Source: Thalassomonas haliotis (GTDB lineage: Bacteria > Pseudomonadota > Gammaproteobacteria > Enterobacterales > Alteromonadaceae). Taken from it: a stretch of DNA of 64,000 bases. The stretch's first letter is position 1. Each line of letters begins with the position of its first letter. Positions 33,950 through 43,384 of this stretch are shown here, piece by piece. The stretch lies in NCBI RefSeq assembly GCF_028657945.1, contig NZ_CP059693.1, positions 868,001 through 932,000 on the forward strand. Reading direction: 5' to 3'. Both the position numbers and the translations under genes were made by a program. The notes under the pieces were generated by a model that was not told the DNA's origin, searched no databases, and worked only from the letters and a program-made list of their open reading frames with translations.

Positions 33950-35816
33950 TTTCCTGGACCTTATCTTTGCGGTAGCGCCCCCAGATTAAACTGCGGGTGA
34001 GGATATTGTTACCGTTGAGTTTTAATACCCCGGTCTGGCCAAAATGCCTGACAAAGGGGTTTGCCTGCATCGCCGCTATCTTAGTGGCCAGGGCGAAACT
34101 GTCGTAACCCATGGCAAAGATGCGCTGCAGGCCGTCGCTGCGCTGCGGCCACAGTTGTTGGCTCATTTGCGCCAGCTGTTTGTTTTGCTGTTTGCTCTCT
34201 AATAACCAGGGCATCTCCGAGAAGGTTAAACCGGTTAAATCCCGGGTATCGCTGCGATCATTTAGCGCGCTGTGGCTGCGGGAGCTGGCAAATACCGGGA
34301 TCACTTCGGCAAAGGGACTGATGTTGACATCTATATAGGGTTTTAACAGTTTGGTTTGTTTGGGGGAGCCCACCAGGTAAATCATATCGACATCGCGGCG
34401 GTTGCGGGTTTCGGTTTTCAGGGTTTGTTTAACCCGGCGCTTTAAATCTTTGATCCGGCTTTTACTTAAACCGACATCCAGGCTTGCGGTCAGGTCTGTT
34501 TGCATTCTCTTCCCTTGCTCAAACGGCACTACCTCGGGACTATTGCCGGTCATTTTTAACCATTGATCGGCAAAAGCCCTGGCAATACGGGTGCTGACCT
34601 TATCCTGGTGGCTCAGTACCACAGGAAATTGATAATTGCGGCGGCTCAGGCTGCTGGCCGCCTGAATCGCTTCGTCTTCCGGGCGCATGGATAACGCTAC
34701 CTGGTGCGGTTTAAGCACTTGCTCATCCGGGACATTCAGCAATAAGGTCGGCACCTGCAATTCTTCCTGCGCCAGGTAGGCCTGAACATGAGGTTTTAAC
34801 AACGGACCGATCACAAAATCGATTGTCTGTTCATTAAATGTTAATACCAGGGCAGACATATCCAGGGTATTGGTATCAATAAAATGCAGTGAAACCGCGT
34901 CATTGTTTTGGTAAGCGGCCAACAAGCCTTGCTGGGCGGCATTGCCGGCAGCGGCCTGTTTGCCGGACAGGGGTAATAACACCGCAATATTTTCTATCGT
35001 CTTGCTGTCGCGTTCGGCGGTTTTCAGGCTGTCGATGATAGCCAAAGCCGGGTGTTCGGAAAACTTGCGCTGCCACTGGCTTAAATAGCGGTTAAATTGT
35101 GGTGGATTGTCGCCGAACTGGAAGGCAAAACTCAATAACTGCTGCCAGCCTTTGATATAAGGAGGGTTCAGCTGTTCCAGCTGTTTGAGCTGCCATTGCG
35201 ATAAGTCGCTTAAGCTTTGCCACAAGGCGAAAACATCGTCATTAGAGGCAAAATCGTCGATGACAAATGCTCTTAACGCAGCATCGGCAGCATCTACCGC
35301 CAACTCCCTGCTTTGCTGAACCTTCGCCAGTTGCCGGTAATAAGCGAGCTGATGGTGAAGCTGATGCTCCTTCGTGAGGCTGTCTGCCAGGGTTAACTGC
35401 TCCAGAGCCAGTTGATGATATGCTAAGGCCTGCAAACTGGTGGCTTTGGTAATGAATAAACGGTATTGGTCTTTAAGCTTGCCGGTATCGGTGAGCGAGC
35501 CTGCTGTTGTCACCAATAAGGGGCTGATCTGGTTTGCCAGCCATAGCGCCTTGCGGTGCTGTGCTTCGCCGCTGAGTAGCTCGGCGGCCGTTACCATTAA
35601 AGGAATAGCTTCGGCGGCATCAAGACCTTTAGCCAAATCAAGATAGTCCCGGGCGCTTTGCGGCGCTTTATCGGTTTGGCTGACAGAGCTGACTGCTGTT
35701 GTCGGTTTTTTTGTGGTGCTTACTGTTTTTTGGCCGGCACAACTGGCCAGCAAAAGGCTGATTATCGTTGCGGCTAAAGCCGATTTACATTGTTGTGGGA
35801 ATTTATATCGCTTCAC
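33936..35816 (-). CDS. lpoA: LpoA, outer-membrane lipoprotein activator of PBP1A
   Basis: The protein has a helical TPR-like N-terminal half and a periplasmic-binding-protein-like C-terminal half (IENIAVLLPLSGKQAAAGNA, VIGPLLKPHVQAYL). This is the LpoA layout, in which it reaches through the periplasm to stimulate peptidoglycan synthase PBP1A. The GTG at 35816 is chosen because it puts the lipoprotein signal (KSALAATIISLLLASC) close to the N-terminus. The frame extends upstream to another GTG at 35876, which would add 20 charged residues before the signal. Transcription diverges from rsmI over a very short shared promoter region. Confidence 0.92.
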
Positions 35817-35893
35817 CAGTGAGAAATCCGTGCGTTTTAGTATGGGTTTATAATAAACTTCATCCTCTTTTGTCACAACATAAGTAAGCTTTT

Positions 35894-36748
35894 ATGACAC
35901 AAACCCAAGTTGATGCCTCAACCTTGTATATTGTCGCGACCCCGATAGGTAATTTAGGAGATATCAGCCAGAGGGCCTTAGATATACTGACTCAGGTGGA
36001 TGTCATTGCCTGTGAAGATACCCGCTATACCCAGAGATTGTTATCGGCATTTTCGATAAAAAATAAAACCATGTCGATGCATGATCACAATGAAAGGCAG
36101 CGTCAGGAACAAATTGCGGCGTTATTGCAGGAAGGAAAAAGCATTGCCCTGGTCTCGGATGCCGGTACGCCTTTGATCAGCGATCCCGGTTTTCACTTGG
36201 TGCGTCATTGCCGCCAGTTGGGATTAAACGTGACCCCTGTGCCCGGTGCCTGTGCCGCCATTACCGCGCTTTCCTGTGCCGGCTTGCCCACCGACCGTTT
36301 TACCTTTGAAGGCTTTTTGCCGTCAAAGTCCGGTGCCCGGCAGGCAAAACTGGCAGAGCTTACCAATGAGCCGAGAACTATGGTGTTTTATGATGCACCA
36401 AGAAGGGCGATAGACACCATAGAAGATGTTGTTTCTGTGCTTGGCGGCGAGCGTTATCTGGTGATAGCCAGGGAGCTGACCAAAACCTTTGAGACCATAC
36501 ATTCGGACACGGCGGAGAAGCTGTTAGCCTGGTTACAGCAAGACCCCAACCAGCTTAAGGGGGAAATGGTATTGATCATCGAAGGCCATAAGGTTGACCC
36601 CGATGCGATATCGCCGCAAATTATTGATACCCTAAAATTACTACTGGAAGAATTAGCGCCGAAAAAAGCCTGCGCTATCGCGGCAAAGATACATGGGGTC
36701 AAGAAAAATGCCCTTTATGATCTGGCGTTGTCAATAAAAGGCAGTTAA
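35894..36748 (+). CDS. rsmI: 16S rRNA (cytidine1402-2'-O)-methyltransferase RsmI
   Basis: The 284-residue SAM-dependent methyltransferase of the tetrapyrrole-methylase fold shows the RsmI hallmarks: TLYIVATPIGNLGDIS, CEDTRYTQRLL, SDAGTPLISDPG and PVPGACAAITALSCAG. It methylates the ribose of C1402 in 16S rRNA at the P site, next to the RsmH base methylation. It is divergent from lpoA, the standard gammaproteobacterial neighbour. Confidence 0.97.
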   Translation: MTQTQVDASTLYIVATPIGNLGDISQRALDILTQVDVIACEDTRYTQRLLSAFSIKNKTMSMHDHNERQRQEQIAALLQEGKSIALVSDAGTPLISDPGFHLVRHCRQLGLNVTPVPGACAAITALSCAGLPTDRFTFEGFLPSKSGARQAKLAELTNEPRTMVFYDAPRRAIDTIEDVVSVLGGERYLVIARELTKTFETIHSDTAEKLLAWLQQDPNQLKGEMVLIIEGHKVDPDAISPQIIDTLKLLLEELAPKKACAIAAKIHGVKKNALYDLALSIKGS

Positions 36749-36782
36749 CCCTGTTCACCTTGCTATTTCCTGCTGCACAAGA

Positions 36783-36816
36783 TTAAGTGATTAAAGGCTA
36801 TACTTTGATCACTTAA
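36783..36816. promoter_or_regulatory. Inverted repeat upstream of the substrate-binding-like gene
   Basis: TTAAGTGAT (36783-36791) and ATCACTTAA (36808-36816) are perfect 9-bp arms separated by 16 bases that include TATACT. The placement between rsmI and the next gene suggests an operator overlapping a -10 element, or a hairpin. No T run follows. Confidence 0.5.
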
Positions 36817-36831
36817 CCTGGGAGCATTGTT

Positions 36832-37647
36832 TTGTCTGCCCGAATTCACTTTTCCGCATTTATTGTCTGTTTTTGTCTTACTCTCTGTTTGATTTTACTG
36901 CCGACCTGTGTCGATAGTTTTACTTATCAGCAAGGGGCTGAAAGTGCCTCTAATAAAACAGCAGGCGGCAAACGTTTACCGGAGAAAATAAAAAATAAAG
37001 AAGAGAGGACCTTTTATCTAGCAGCGCCGGAGGAGGTCAGTTTTTTTGCCGAAACCATACGGGTGGTCACTCAGGCATATAATAATATTGGCTACCAGGT
37101 GGAAATTGTAAAAATGCCGGCGAAAAGGGCAATACATGAAGCCGTTTACGGAGATTGGGTTGATGGTGAGGTGGGTAGAACCGCTTTGGCGGGTGAACTG
37201 ATGACAAATTATACCCCGATAGATGTGCCGCTGGGAACCCTTGAAATATATGCTTATTTCTTAAAAGATCGCTTAAAGGCCACCTTGAATGCCAGCGACT
37301 GGCTGAGTTTAAGTGGTTATAGGGTTGCCAGCATACGTGGCTTTATTATATTGACGCAATTATTAAAAAAGCACCAGCTTGATTTTCAGTTGGTCACTCA
37401 CCCGGCACAGGCCTTTGAAATGTTATTGCGCCAGCGGGTTGACCTGGTGATATTGGCGGCGCCAATTGCCGAGCAGATGTTAAAACGCAAACAATTTCAA
37501 CAAGTAACTTCTTCTATGAAGCCGATAGAGAAGATAAATATCTATCATTATCTGCATAATAAACACCAGGCAATTGTACCGGCATTGACCCTTAGTTTGT
37601 CGCAGCTATTACCTGAAGAGAACCTTCTTGGTAGCAAACAAGAGTAA
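36832..37647 (+). CDS. Periplasmic solute-binding-like protein (SBP family 3 type)
   Basis: The 271-residue protein begins at TTG (GGAG eight bases upstream) with a signal-like hydrophobic stretch (FSAFIVCFCLTLCLILLPTC). The rest resembles the two-lobed amino-acid-binding fold of family 3 solute-binding proteins: an opening strand, then MPAKRAIHEAVYGDWVDGEVGR, then a second lobe with YRVASIRGFIILTQLL and VDLVILAAP. Many marine Alteromonadales carry such solitary proteins without transporter genes, and their ligands are unknown. No permease is nearby. Confidence 0.7.
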   Translation: MSARIHFSAFIVCFCLTLCLILLPTCVDSFTYQQGAESASNKTAGGKRLPEKIKNKEERTFYLAAPEEVSFFAETIRVVTQAYNNIGYQVEIVKMPAKRAIHEAVYGDWVDGEVGRTALAGELMTNYTPIDVPLGTLEIYAYFLKDRLKATLNASDWLSLSGYRVASIRGFIILTQLLKKHQLDFQLVTHPAQAFEMLLRQRVDLVILAAPIAEQMLKRKQFQQVTSSMKPIEKINIYHYLHNKHQAIVPALTLSLSQLLPEENLLGSKQE

Positions 37648-37665
37648 CTAAACCTGCATTAGGCA

Positions 37666-37694
37666 TTGGCTCAAACGATAACTTGGGGTAGAAT
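37666..37694 (+). promoter_or_regulatory. rnpB promoter
   Basis: TTGGCT (37666-37671) and TAGAAT (37689-37694) are separated by exactly 17 bases, and the -10 ends seven bases before the first base of the RNase P RNA. Confidence 0.85.
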
Positions 37695-37701
37695 GCGCCC
37701 C

Positions 37702-38048
<347 letters not shown>

Positions 38049-38068
<20 letters not shown>

Positions 38069-38632
38069 ATAGTTTTACAGAAAAGCCACTACTGACGAGT
38101 AGTGGCTTTTTTGTTTCTGCAAGAAAAAAGAAAAAAGAAAAAAGAATAAGAAAAAAGAAAAAGAAAGTCCTTTCCGCTCAAACCAGGCCCGGCGGCTTAC
38201 CGGCCAACTCAATAGTTTTACAGAAAAGCCACTACTGACGAGTAGTGGCTTTTTTGTTTCTGCAAGAAAAAAGAAAAAAGAATAAGAAAGTCCTCTCCGC
38301 TCAAACCAGGCCCGGCGGCTTATCGGCCAACTCAATAGTTTTACAGAAAAGCCACTACTGACGAGTAGTGGCTTTTCTGTTTCTGCAAGAAAAAAGAAAA
38401 AAGAAAAAAGAATAAGAAAGTCCTCTCCGCTCAAACCAGGCCCGGCGGCTTATCGGCCAACTCAATAGTTTTACAGAAAAGCCACTACTGACGAGTAGTG
38501 GCTTTTTTGTTTCTGCAAGAAAAAAGAAAAAAGAATAAGAAAGTCCTCTCCGCTCAAACCAGGCCCGGCGGCTTACCGGCCAACTCAATAGTTTTACAGA
38601 AAAGCCACTACTGACGAGTCGTGGCTTTTTTG
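38049..38632 (+). repeat. Five tandem copies of the rnpB 3' end plus terminator
   Basis: The last bases of rnpB (CGGCTTATCGGCCAACTC), a spacer, and a terminator hairpin (AAGCCACTACT-GACG-AGTAGTGGCTT then T run) recur with GGCCAACTC at 38059, 38202, 38325, 38455 and 38578, so periods are 143, 123, 130 and 123. The units also share AGTCCTCTCCGCTCAAACC and purine tracts (AAAAAAG units) whose number explains the length changes. Copies are nearly identical. The third T run is broken (TTTTCTG), and the fifth has a stem mismatch (AGTCGTGG). E. coli rnpB is also followed by tandem repeats that include its 3' end and terminators, so the arrangement has precedent. Confidence 0.95.
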
Positions 38633-38808
38633 TATCTGACAGAAAAGTGAAAAAAACCTGAAAAGTCCAATCAGCTTAAGCTGATGCGGCGTCTTTGCAT
38701 TGCTCTGTGGCGATTCGCGGCGATATTTTTTAGTCGTATTGTTTCACCTGAACAGCCGTGTTAGTTTTAAGGTCGAATATCTAGGTTAATCAGGGAATAT
38801 CTGTGTAG

Positions 38809-39465
38809 ATGCGTATTATCATTGCTATCTGTTGTTTCTTTTTCGTGTTGTTTTTGTCGGTGAAAAGCCAGGCGGCTGAACAATTAAGTAACTTAAAATT
38901 AGCCGATAAAGGGTTGTTGGCTTGTGTAACACAGCACGCCAAAAAAAAGAACTGGCAAAATGTCAGTGATGTCGATGCATTGAAATGCCACGGTAAGAAA
39001 ATTTCATCACTTGATGGCCTGGAAGCACTGACAAAATTAACGTCCTTGTCTTTGTATAATAACAAGCTGCAACATGCTGATTTACGTTCTTTTTCTGAGC
39101 TTGAATACGTAAATATTGCCGGTAACAAACTTAAATCGATTAAACTCTATGGTCTGGACAAACTGCATACTTTGTATTTATTTAAAAACAAACTGAAAAC
39201 GATAGATTTTACTGGTTTAACGCAGCTAAAAAAAATTCGTATTACCAATAACCAGCTTGAAAGTCTTGATATCTCCCGATTGGTTTCGTTGGAAAAAGCT
39301 TATTTTTTTGACAATAAACTCGAAGAGCTGGTAGTAAAAGGTCTGCCAAAGTTAACCTTTATAGAATTAAGGCAAAACCCCATGCCCGATGAGGTTTATG
39401 ACAGGTATGATGCCATTGACGGCATTACCATAGTGCATGACGGTAATGCCGATGACTGGAAGTAG
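38809..39465 (+). CDS. Secreted leucine-rich-repeat protein
   Basis: The 218-residue protein has a signal peptide (IIIAICCFFFVLFLSVKSQA), a short capping domain (DKGLLACVTQHAKKKNWQNV) and about seven LRR units of roughly 21 residues in the InlA/BspA style (LTSLSLYNNKL, LEYVNIAGNKL, LHTLYLFKNKL, LKKIRITNNQL and so on). It should be periplasmic or surface-associated and bind proteins or glycans, with no enzyme motif visible. It follows the rnpB repeat array in the same direction after 170 bases without a gene. Its base composition is more AT-rich than the core genes. Confidence 0.82.
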   Translation: MRIIIAICCFFFVLFLSVKSQAAEQLSNLKLADKGLLACVTQHAKKKNWQNVSDVDALKCHGKKISSLDGLEALTKLTSLSLYNNKLQHADLRSFSELEYVNIAGNKLKSIKLYGLDKLHTLYLFKNKLKTIDFTGLTQLKKIRITNNQLESLDISRLVSLEKAYFFDNKLEELVVKGLPKLTFIELRQNPMPDEVYDRYDAIDGITIVHDGNADDWK

Positions 39466-39492
39466 TACCCAGGTATTGTCTCGTAAAAAGGC

Positions 39493-40800
39493 TTAAATGT
39501 TGTAGGCAATAGAGGCAAACCAGGTGCTTAAATCATGGCGCACTCTAGCAAAATATATTGAACCTTGTTGCGCCCTGTAATCAGCATAAATCAGTTTAAA
39601 TTGCCATTTTCTGGTCAGGCGATATGCCAGCTCAACATTAACTTCGTTACCGATATCATCTCCGTGCTGATAGCTTTTGAACTTGTGCCAAACAACACGC
39701 CAGCGTAATTTATTTTTTCGGCCTCGATAAGTAACATATTGATCTCGTAATCCTGCACTGGTGTTATAACCGTTAAAGGCATCCGCCCATCCTTGAAATT
39801 TATGGTTACTGCCTAAAGGTGTGAAAAATCCATGCCATTTATCCTGGCTAAATACTTCCTGATTCAGCTGAAAAATATGGCTTTTGTATTGGATGCTTGC
39901 TTCAAGCAGGTTATACCAGGTGTGGAAATTTCCGGGGTTATCATAGGCATTTTTTTGTTGGGCAAACTCAAAGGTATAACGATACTTAATTTTTTTTGGC
40001 TTAAACTCATCAGAAATTCGCAGCCCTAAGGTATTGGTTGAAAATCCCGGTTGGTCTCGATTATCAATTAAGTAATCATATAAGACGATATTCAGGTTGT
40101 TGTCGGTTTTGTAACTCAAATTGAATAGGTGGCTATTGAGCTTGTGCTCTCCCCATTCATTAACCGGGCGTTGGGCAAGGGCGCCGCTTAAAAAGTCCTG
40201 ATAACGGATATCGTTTTCAGGGATGCTGGCTGTTGATTCCCGGCCAAATATTCGGTGTACCTTATTGCTATAGGCATATTGAAAGTGCCAATTCATATGG
40301 TCATTGTAAGTCAATTTTATTGCGTCGAAACTTTGCGGGGTTTGCCAAAACTCCACTGTGCCTATCATACGTTCATTATCAAAGGCCAGGGCTTGTCGCC
40401 CTAGTATCACCTGCCAGTCGCTATCACTGTTATAGCTTAGGTTCACTTTATTCCAGTTAAAGCTCTGTGGATCAGGAATCGGGGAGGTATTTTTTTTGAC
40501 GCTAACTGAGTTATATCTGCCGTCGTTAAAGGCATGAACGTAATTAGGCTCCAGTAAGAGTTGCCATTGCTTGTCGTCGTCCAGCAAAAAACTAGAGGTC
40601 AGCTTCAGGCGGGTTGTGGCTGCATTGGTATCACCCAGCCAGTTGTCGTTCACTTGCTGAAAGCGCGAACGCATGCCCAGTTTATGCTTGCCGGGCAATT
40701 GCTCAAATAATGATGGCGCATTGTCTGCTGCATGAATGGTCATGCCTGATAACATTGTAAGGGCAGTGAAAAAATAACCTGTCAGACAAGTTTTAGGCAT
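39493..40800 (-). CDS. Outer-membrane beta-barrel, alginate-export (AlgE-like) family
   Basis: The 435-residue protein has a signal peptide (GYFFTALTMLSGMTIHA). Alternating amphipathic strands run throughout, and it ends in an aromatic/hydrophobic C-terminal strand (WFASIAYNI), as expected of a barrel inserted by BAM. The WQVILGRQALAFDNERMIG block is typical of alginate_exp-domain proteins (GRQ...). It is the last gene of the ECF-sigma operon, and its ATG overlaps the anti-sigma stop by eight bases. This coupling suggests it is part of the same response. The transported substrate is unknown. Confidence 0.8.
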   Translation of the reverse strand: MPKTCLTGYFFTALTMLSGMTIHAADNAPSLFEQLPGKHKLGMRSRFQQVNDNWLGDTNAATTRLKLTSSFLLDDDKQWQLLLEPNYVHAFNDGRYNSVSVKKNTSPIPDPQSFNWNKVNLSYNSDSDWQVILGRQALAFDNERMIGTVEFWQTPQSFDAIKLTYNDHMNWHFQYAYSNKVHRIFGRESTASIPENDIRYQDFLSGALAQRPVNEWGEHKLNSHLFNLSYKTDNNLNIVLYDYLIDNRDQPGFSTNTLGLRISDEFKPKKIKYRYTFEFAQQKNAYDNPGNFHTWYNLLEASIQYKSHIFQLNQEVFSQDKWHGFFTPLGSNHKFQGWADAFNGYNTSAGLRDQYVTYRGRKNKLRWRVVWHKFKSYQHGDDIGNEVNVELAYRLTRKWQFKLIYADYRAQQGSIYFARVRHDLSTWFASIAYNI

Positions 40801-41626
40801 TTTTATTCCACTCTTGCAGACGAATACATAAACCGCGTGAAACTATCATCTCGCTGGGCTCTCCAATGGCCGAACCGCCGGCCTCTTCTAGCGTGACAAT
40901 TAATGACTCCGAGTCTTTAATTAAACGCCACTGTGCCCGGGTAAGCTGTTGCTCCAATAGCGCTTGATTACCAGGAAGTACACCTAAGCTGCGTGCTTGT
41001 TGATCCGTTTTTGAAACCACCCAAAGCTCAAGCGATTCTTCCGTGCTGATTTCGGGGGCATTGATAATATTGACCACCAGTTTTTGCGATTCGCCGTAAG
41101 TGCTGGCGACTAAATGCGCTTGACCGCTTTGCTGGGTCAGTACGGCGACATAGCTGAGCGGGTCTTGCTTCTTGGTCAGAGGGTTAAAGAAGGAAATAAC
41201 CACAGCCAGCAGTAAGACAGAAAATGCACCGGCATAGCGATAGCCGGGTCTTGCCAGCCAGTTATTTAATTTATCGGCGAAACGGTTCGGCCAGCTATTA
41301 AGAGGTTTATTTATTTCGGTTGTATCTTTTGACGTCTCTTGATTAACGGCAGTATTGTTGCTTGTCGGCATATCTAGCTGCCCGGCAATAACTTGCCAGC
41401 TGGTGTCGCTCGGCGGTAACTCGGCGGTTTGCCGGTCAAGTGCTCCTAAATGTTCTTGCCAGTACAGTATTGCTTGCTCTAGAGCTTCATTGGTTTGCAC
41501 CAGTGTGTCGACGCGCTGGCGTACAAGCGGCGTTAATGTGCCGAGCACATATTGACTGGCGAGATGTTCGATCACTTCAGGGTGATAATACCGTTGATTA
41601 GGCGCATTGTTTATTGATTCAGACAT
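40793..41626 (-). CDS. RskA-type anti-sigma factor
   Basis: Starting at the ATG at 41626 (MSESINNAPNQRYY) gives 277 residues. The order is a cytoplasmic anti-sigma N-terminus with the typical LASQYVLGTLTPLVRQRVDTL helix, a linker, one membrane segment (YAGAFSVLLLAVVISFF) and a periplasmic RskA C-terminal domain (ELWVVSKTDQQARSLGVLP). It should hold the ECF sigma factor inactive until its periplasmic domain is altered. It overlaps the sigma gene by 16 bases and the downstream barrel gene by eight. No zinc-binding HxxxCxxC motif is seen, so sensing is not through a ZAS domain. Confidence 0.88.
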   Translation of the reverse strand: MSESINNAPNQRYYHPEVIEHLASQYVLGTLTPLVRQRVDTLVQTNEALEQAILYWQEHLGALDRQTAELPPSDTSWQVIAGQLDMPTSNNTAVNQETSKDTTEINKPLNSWPNRFADKLNNWLARPGYRYAGAFSVLLLAVVISFFNPLTKKQDPLSYVAVLTQQSGQAHLVASTYGESQKLVVNIINAPEISTEESLELWVVSKTDQQARSLGVLPGNQALLEQQLTRAQWRLIKDSESLIVTLEEAGGSAIGEPSEMIVSRGLCIRLQEWNKNA

Positions 41627-42249
41627 TGTTGTAGCCTCCCTAAACCGCGACGGAGCCATGATTTAATGGTGTTGACCGGTGTGTCGAAGTATGTGGAAAT
41701 ATCTTCCCTACTGTAGCCGTAAAGGTAAGCCATTAAAATTGACTGGCTTTGCTTTTGTTCCAGTTTTTCCAGGCAGCCATGCAAAGCCTGTTGCGAATTG
41801 CTATCAATGGCAAGTTGCTGTGAATATTGATTAAGTTCTTCAATATTAATGGCGTATTCGTCCAGTTCATTCCATTCAACCATATCCTGCTGATGACGCC
41901 GTTTGTCATAACGCAACCTATCATATGCGCGGTAACGGACAATGGCGGCGAGCCAAATAAAGGGGTCGCACTTTTCTGCCTGATACTGGTCGCGATTTTG
42001 CCAAATTTGAATAAAAGCTTCTTGCAGTACTTCATTGGCGCTGTCGGCATTACGGGTGATGCGATAGGCAATACCGTTTAAACGGCCAGCTGTTTTTTGG
42101 TACAAACAACTAAACGCGTTTTTATTGCCTTGCTGACATAGCGTTAGCAAGCTTGTAAGCTCCGGATCAGCATTTACATCAGGCGAAATATCGTCTGTTG
42201 TTTCAGCCCGGCGATTATTTTGGGGCAATGTTGTAACTTGTGTCGTCAT
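41611..42249 (-). CDS. ECF sigma factor (SigK/RpoE-like, paired with RskA)
   Basis: The 212-residue protein has sigma region 2 (AFSCLYQKTAGRLNGIAYRI, EVLQEAFIQIWQNRDQYQ, IWLAAIVRYRAYDRLR) and region 4 (LEKLEQKQSQSILMAYLYGY, IKSWLRRGLGRLQQCL), with no region 1 or 3. The next gene is its RskA-type anti-sigma. It sits in the middle of an operon of cytochrome and outer-membrane genes, 30 bases after the heme-barrel gene, so it probably controls its own operon. The inducing signal is unknown, and the cargo suggests a redox or envelope cue. Confidence 0.92.
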   Translation of the reverse strand: MTTQVTTLPQNNRRAETTDDISPDVNADPELTSLLTLCQQGNKNAFSCLYQKTAGRLNGIAYRITRNADSANEVLQEAFIQIWQNRDQYQAEKCDPFIWLAAIVRYRAYDRLRYDKRRHQQDMVEWNELDEYAINIEELNQYSQQLAIDSNSQQALHGCLEKLEQKQSQSILMAYLYGYSREDISTYFDTPVNTIKSWLRRGLGRLQQCLNQ

Positions 42250-42279
42250 AATAAATTAATACCACTTTAGCAAGTGTAT

Positions 42280-43383
42280 CTAAAAATAGAAATGACTTTG
42301 AATAAAGGCCAAATCATGATTTTGCTGTGGTTTTTGTGGGATATCCTGTTTCACACGTACACCAAAGCGCAACTGAATATTCGACAGCGGCGTATATTCG
42401 CCAATGAGCGAATAACGGCTTTGTTCGTTTTCGGAAATACCATTATCGGGATCAAAATATTCTGCCGTTAATTTAATGTTCCAGCCCGGACGCCATTGAA
42501 AGTTGATTTCGGCTAGTGATGCCAGTTGGCCGATATCTTCATCCGTTAAGGTTTCCAGCTTGATATAATCGACTTCAGCTAAAAAGGTGACATTGCCCCA
42601 TTGTGCGCCGCCATACAGGTTTAACATTTGTGTCTGCCGGTCACCGTCATTGAGCAGGGCAGTGGTTCCAATACGAAAGGAGGAAAACCTGTGTTCGGCG
42701 CGTATGCCGTATAAAAAGCTGTTATCGTTGTTGCTGGCCTGGCTGGTGCCATTAGCCATATAGAAATTAATATCGCTGTCAGCAAAATTAAGGCCATATT
42801 CAACACCGTTATCGCTGTTGTCGAAATTCATGCCGCTTGCCTGTCGAATAAAGGCGGAGTCATCCTCAATGCGCAGTCCGTAAGGCAAGTATAATTTTCC
42901 TGCTTTTATAAAGTCTTGGTCATCAAATTGGTAGATAACAAAAGCTTCCCGGTTAATGGCACTGCCGGGGGCAACTTGCTGATCCAGATAAAAAGATAAG
43001 CCCGTCTCAGGCATTTTAATATTGAGGTAAAGCTGGGTGCTGGCAACTTCAAAGCTTCTGCTGGTGTTGTTTTCTTTTTCGTCTGTTTTTTGAAAATTAG
43101 CATTAAACCTGGCGTTGGCGCCGAGGGTAAAATACTGGTTTATTTTGGCTAATTCAGTTGTGTCTAATGCACTTGCCTTGGCAGGCAATACGCTTTGACC
43201 ATAGATGCGGCCAAAGTCATTACGCAATCCGCCGCCGTTGGGGTTGCTATGACAAGCAGCACACGGCAAGTTATTTTTTACTGCCAGATAGGGTTCGGCA
43301 GAACTGATAAATGATATACCGCTTAGGCCGGCAATAAGCATTGCAAAGCGCCATATCCGTATAAGAACAAGGCGGTCAGCCAT
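42280..43383 (-). CDS. Outer-membrane beta-barrel with N-terminal monoheme CxxCH site (Cyc2-like architecture)
   Basis: From the ATG at 43383, just after the upstream stop, the protein has 367 residues. It has a signal peptide (FAMLIAGLSGISFISSA), then a heme-c motif in LPCAACHSNPNGGG and a short conserved RNDFGRIYG segment. About 290 residues of amphipathic beta-strands follow, ending in a Phe-terminated strand (FIQSHFYF). One c-type heme fused to the periplasmic start of a barrel is the architecture of Cyc2-type porin-cytochromes, which move electrons across the outer membrane. Similarity to Cyc2 is at the level of layout only. It follows a cytochrome c lipoprotein gene with a one-base gap and precedes an ECF sigma gene. 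Confidence 0.78.
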   Translation of the reverse strand: MADRLVLIRIWRFAMLIAGLSGISFISSAEPYLAVKNNLPCAACHSNPNGGGLRNDFGRIYGQSVLPAKASALDTTELAKINQYFTLGANARFNANFQKTDEKENNTSRSFEVASTQLYLNIKMPETGLSFYLDQQVAPGSAINREAFVIYQFDDQDFIKAGKLYLPYGLRIEDDSAFIRQASGMNFDNSDNGVEYGLNFADSDINFYMANGTSQASNNDNSFLYGIRAEHRFSSFRIGTTALLNDGDRQTQMLNLYGGAQWGNVTFLAEVDYIKLETLTDEDIGQLASLAEINFQWRPGWNIKLTAEYFDPDNGISENEQSRYSLIGEYTPLSNIQLRFGVRVKQDIPQKPQQNHDLAFIQSHFYF

Positions 43384-43384
43384 T

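Noticed and set aside
38075-38588. Long minus-strand frames rich in Phe/Ser across the rnpB repeats
   Set aside because: They are translations of the purine-tract and terminator repeats, with the same peptide recurring with each unit. There is no ribosome binding site, so they are not genes.
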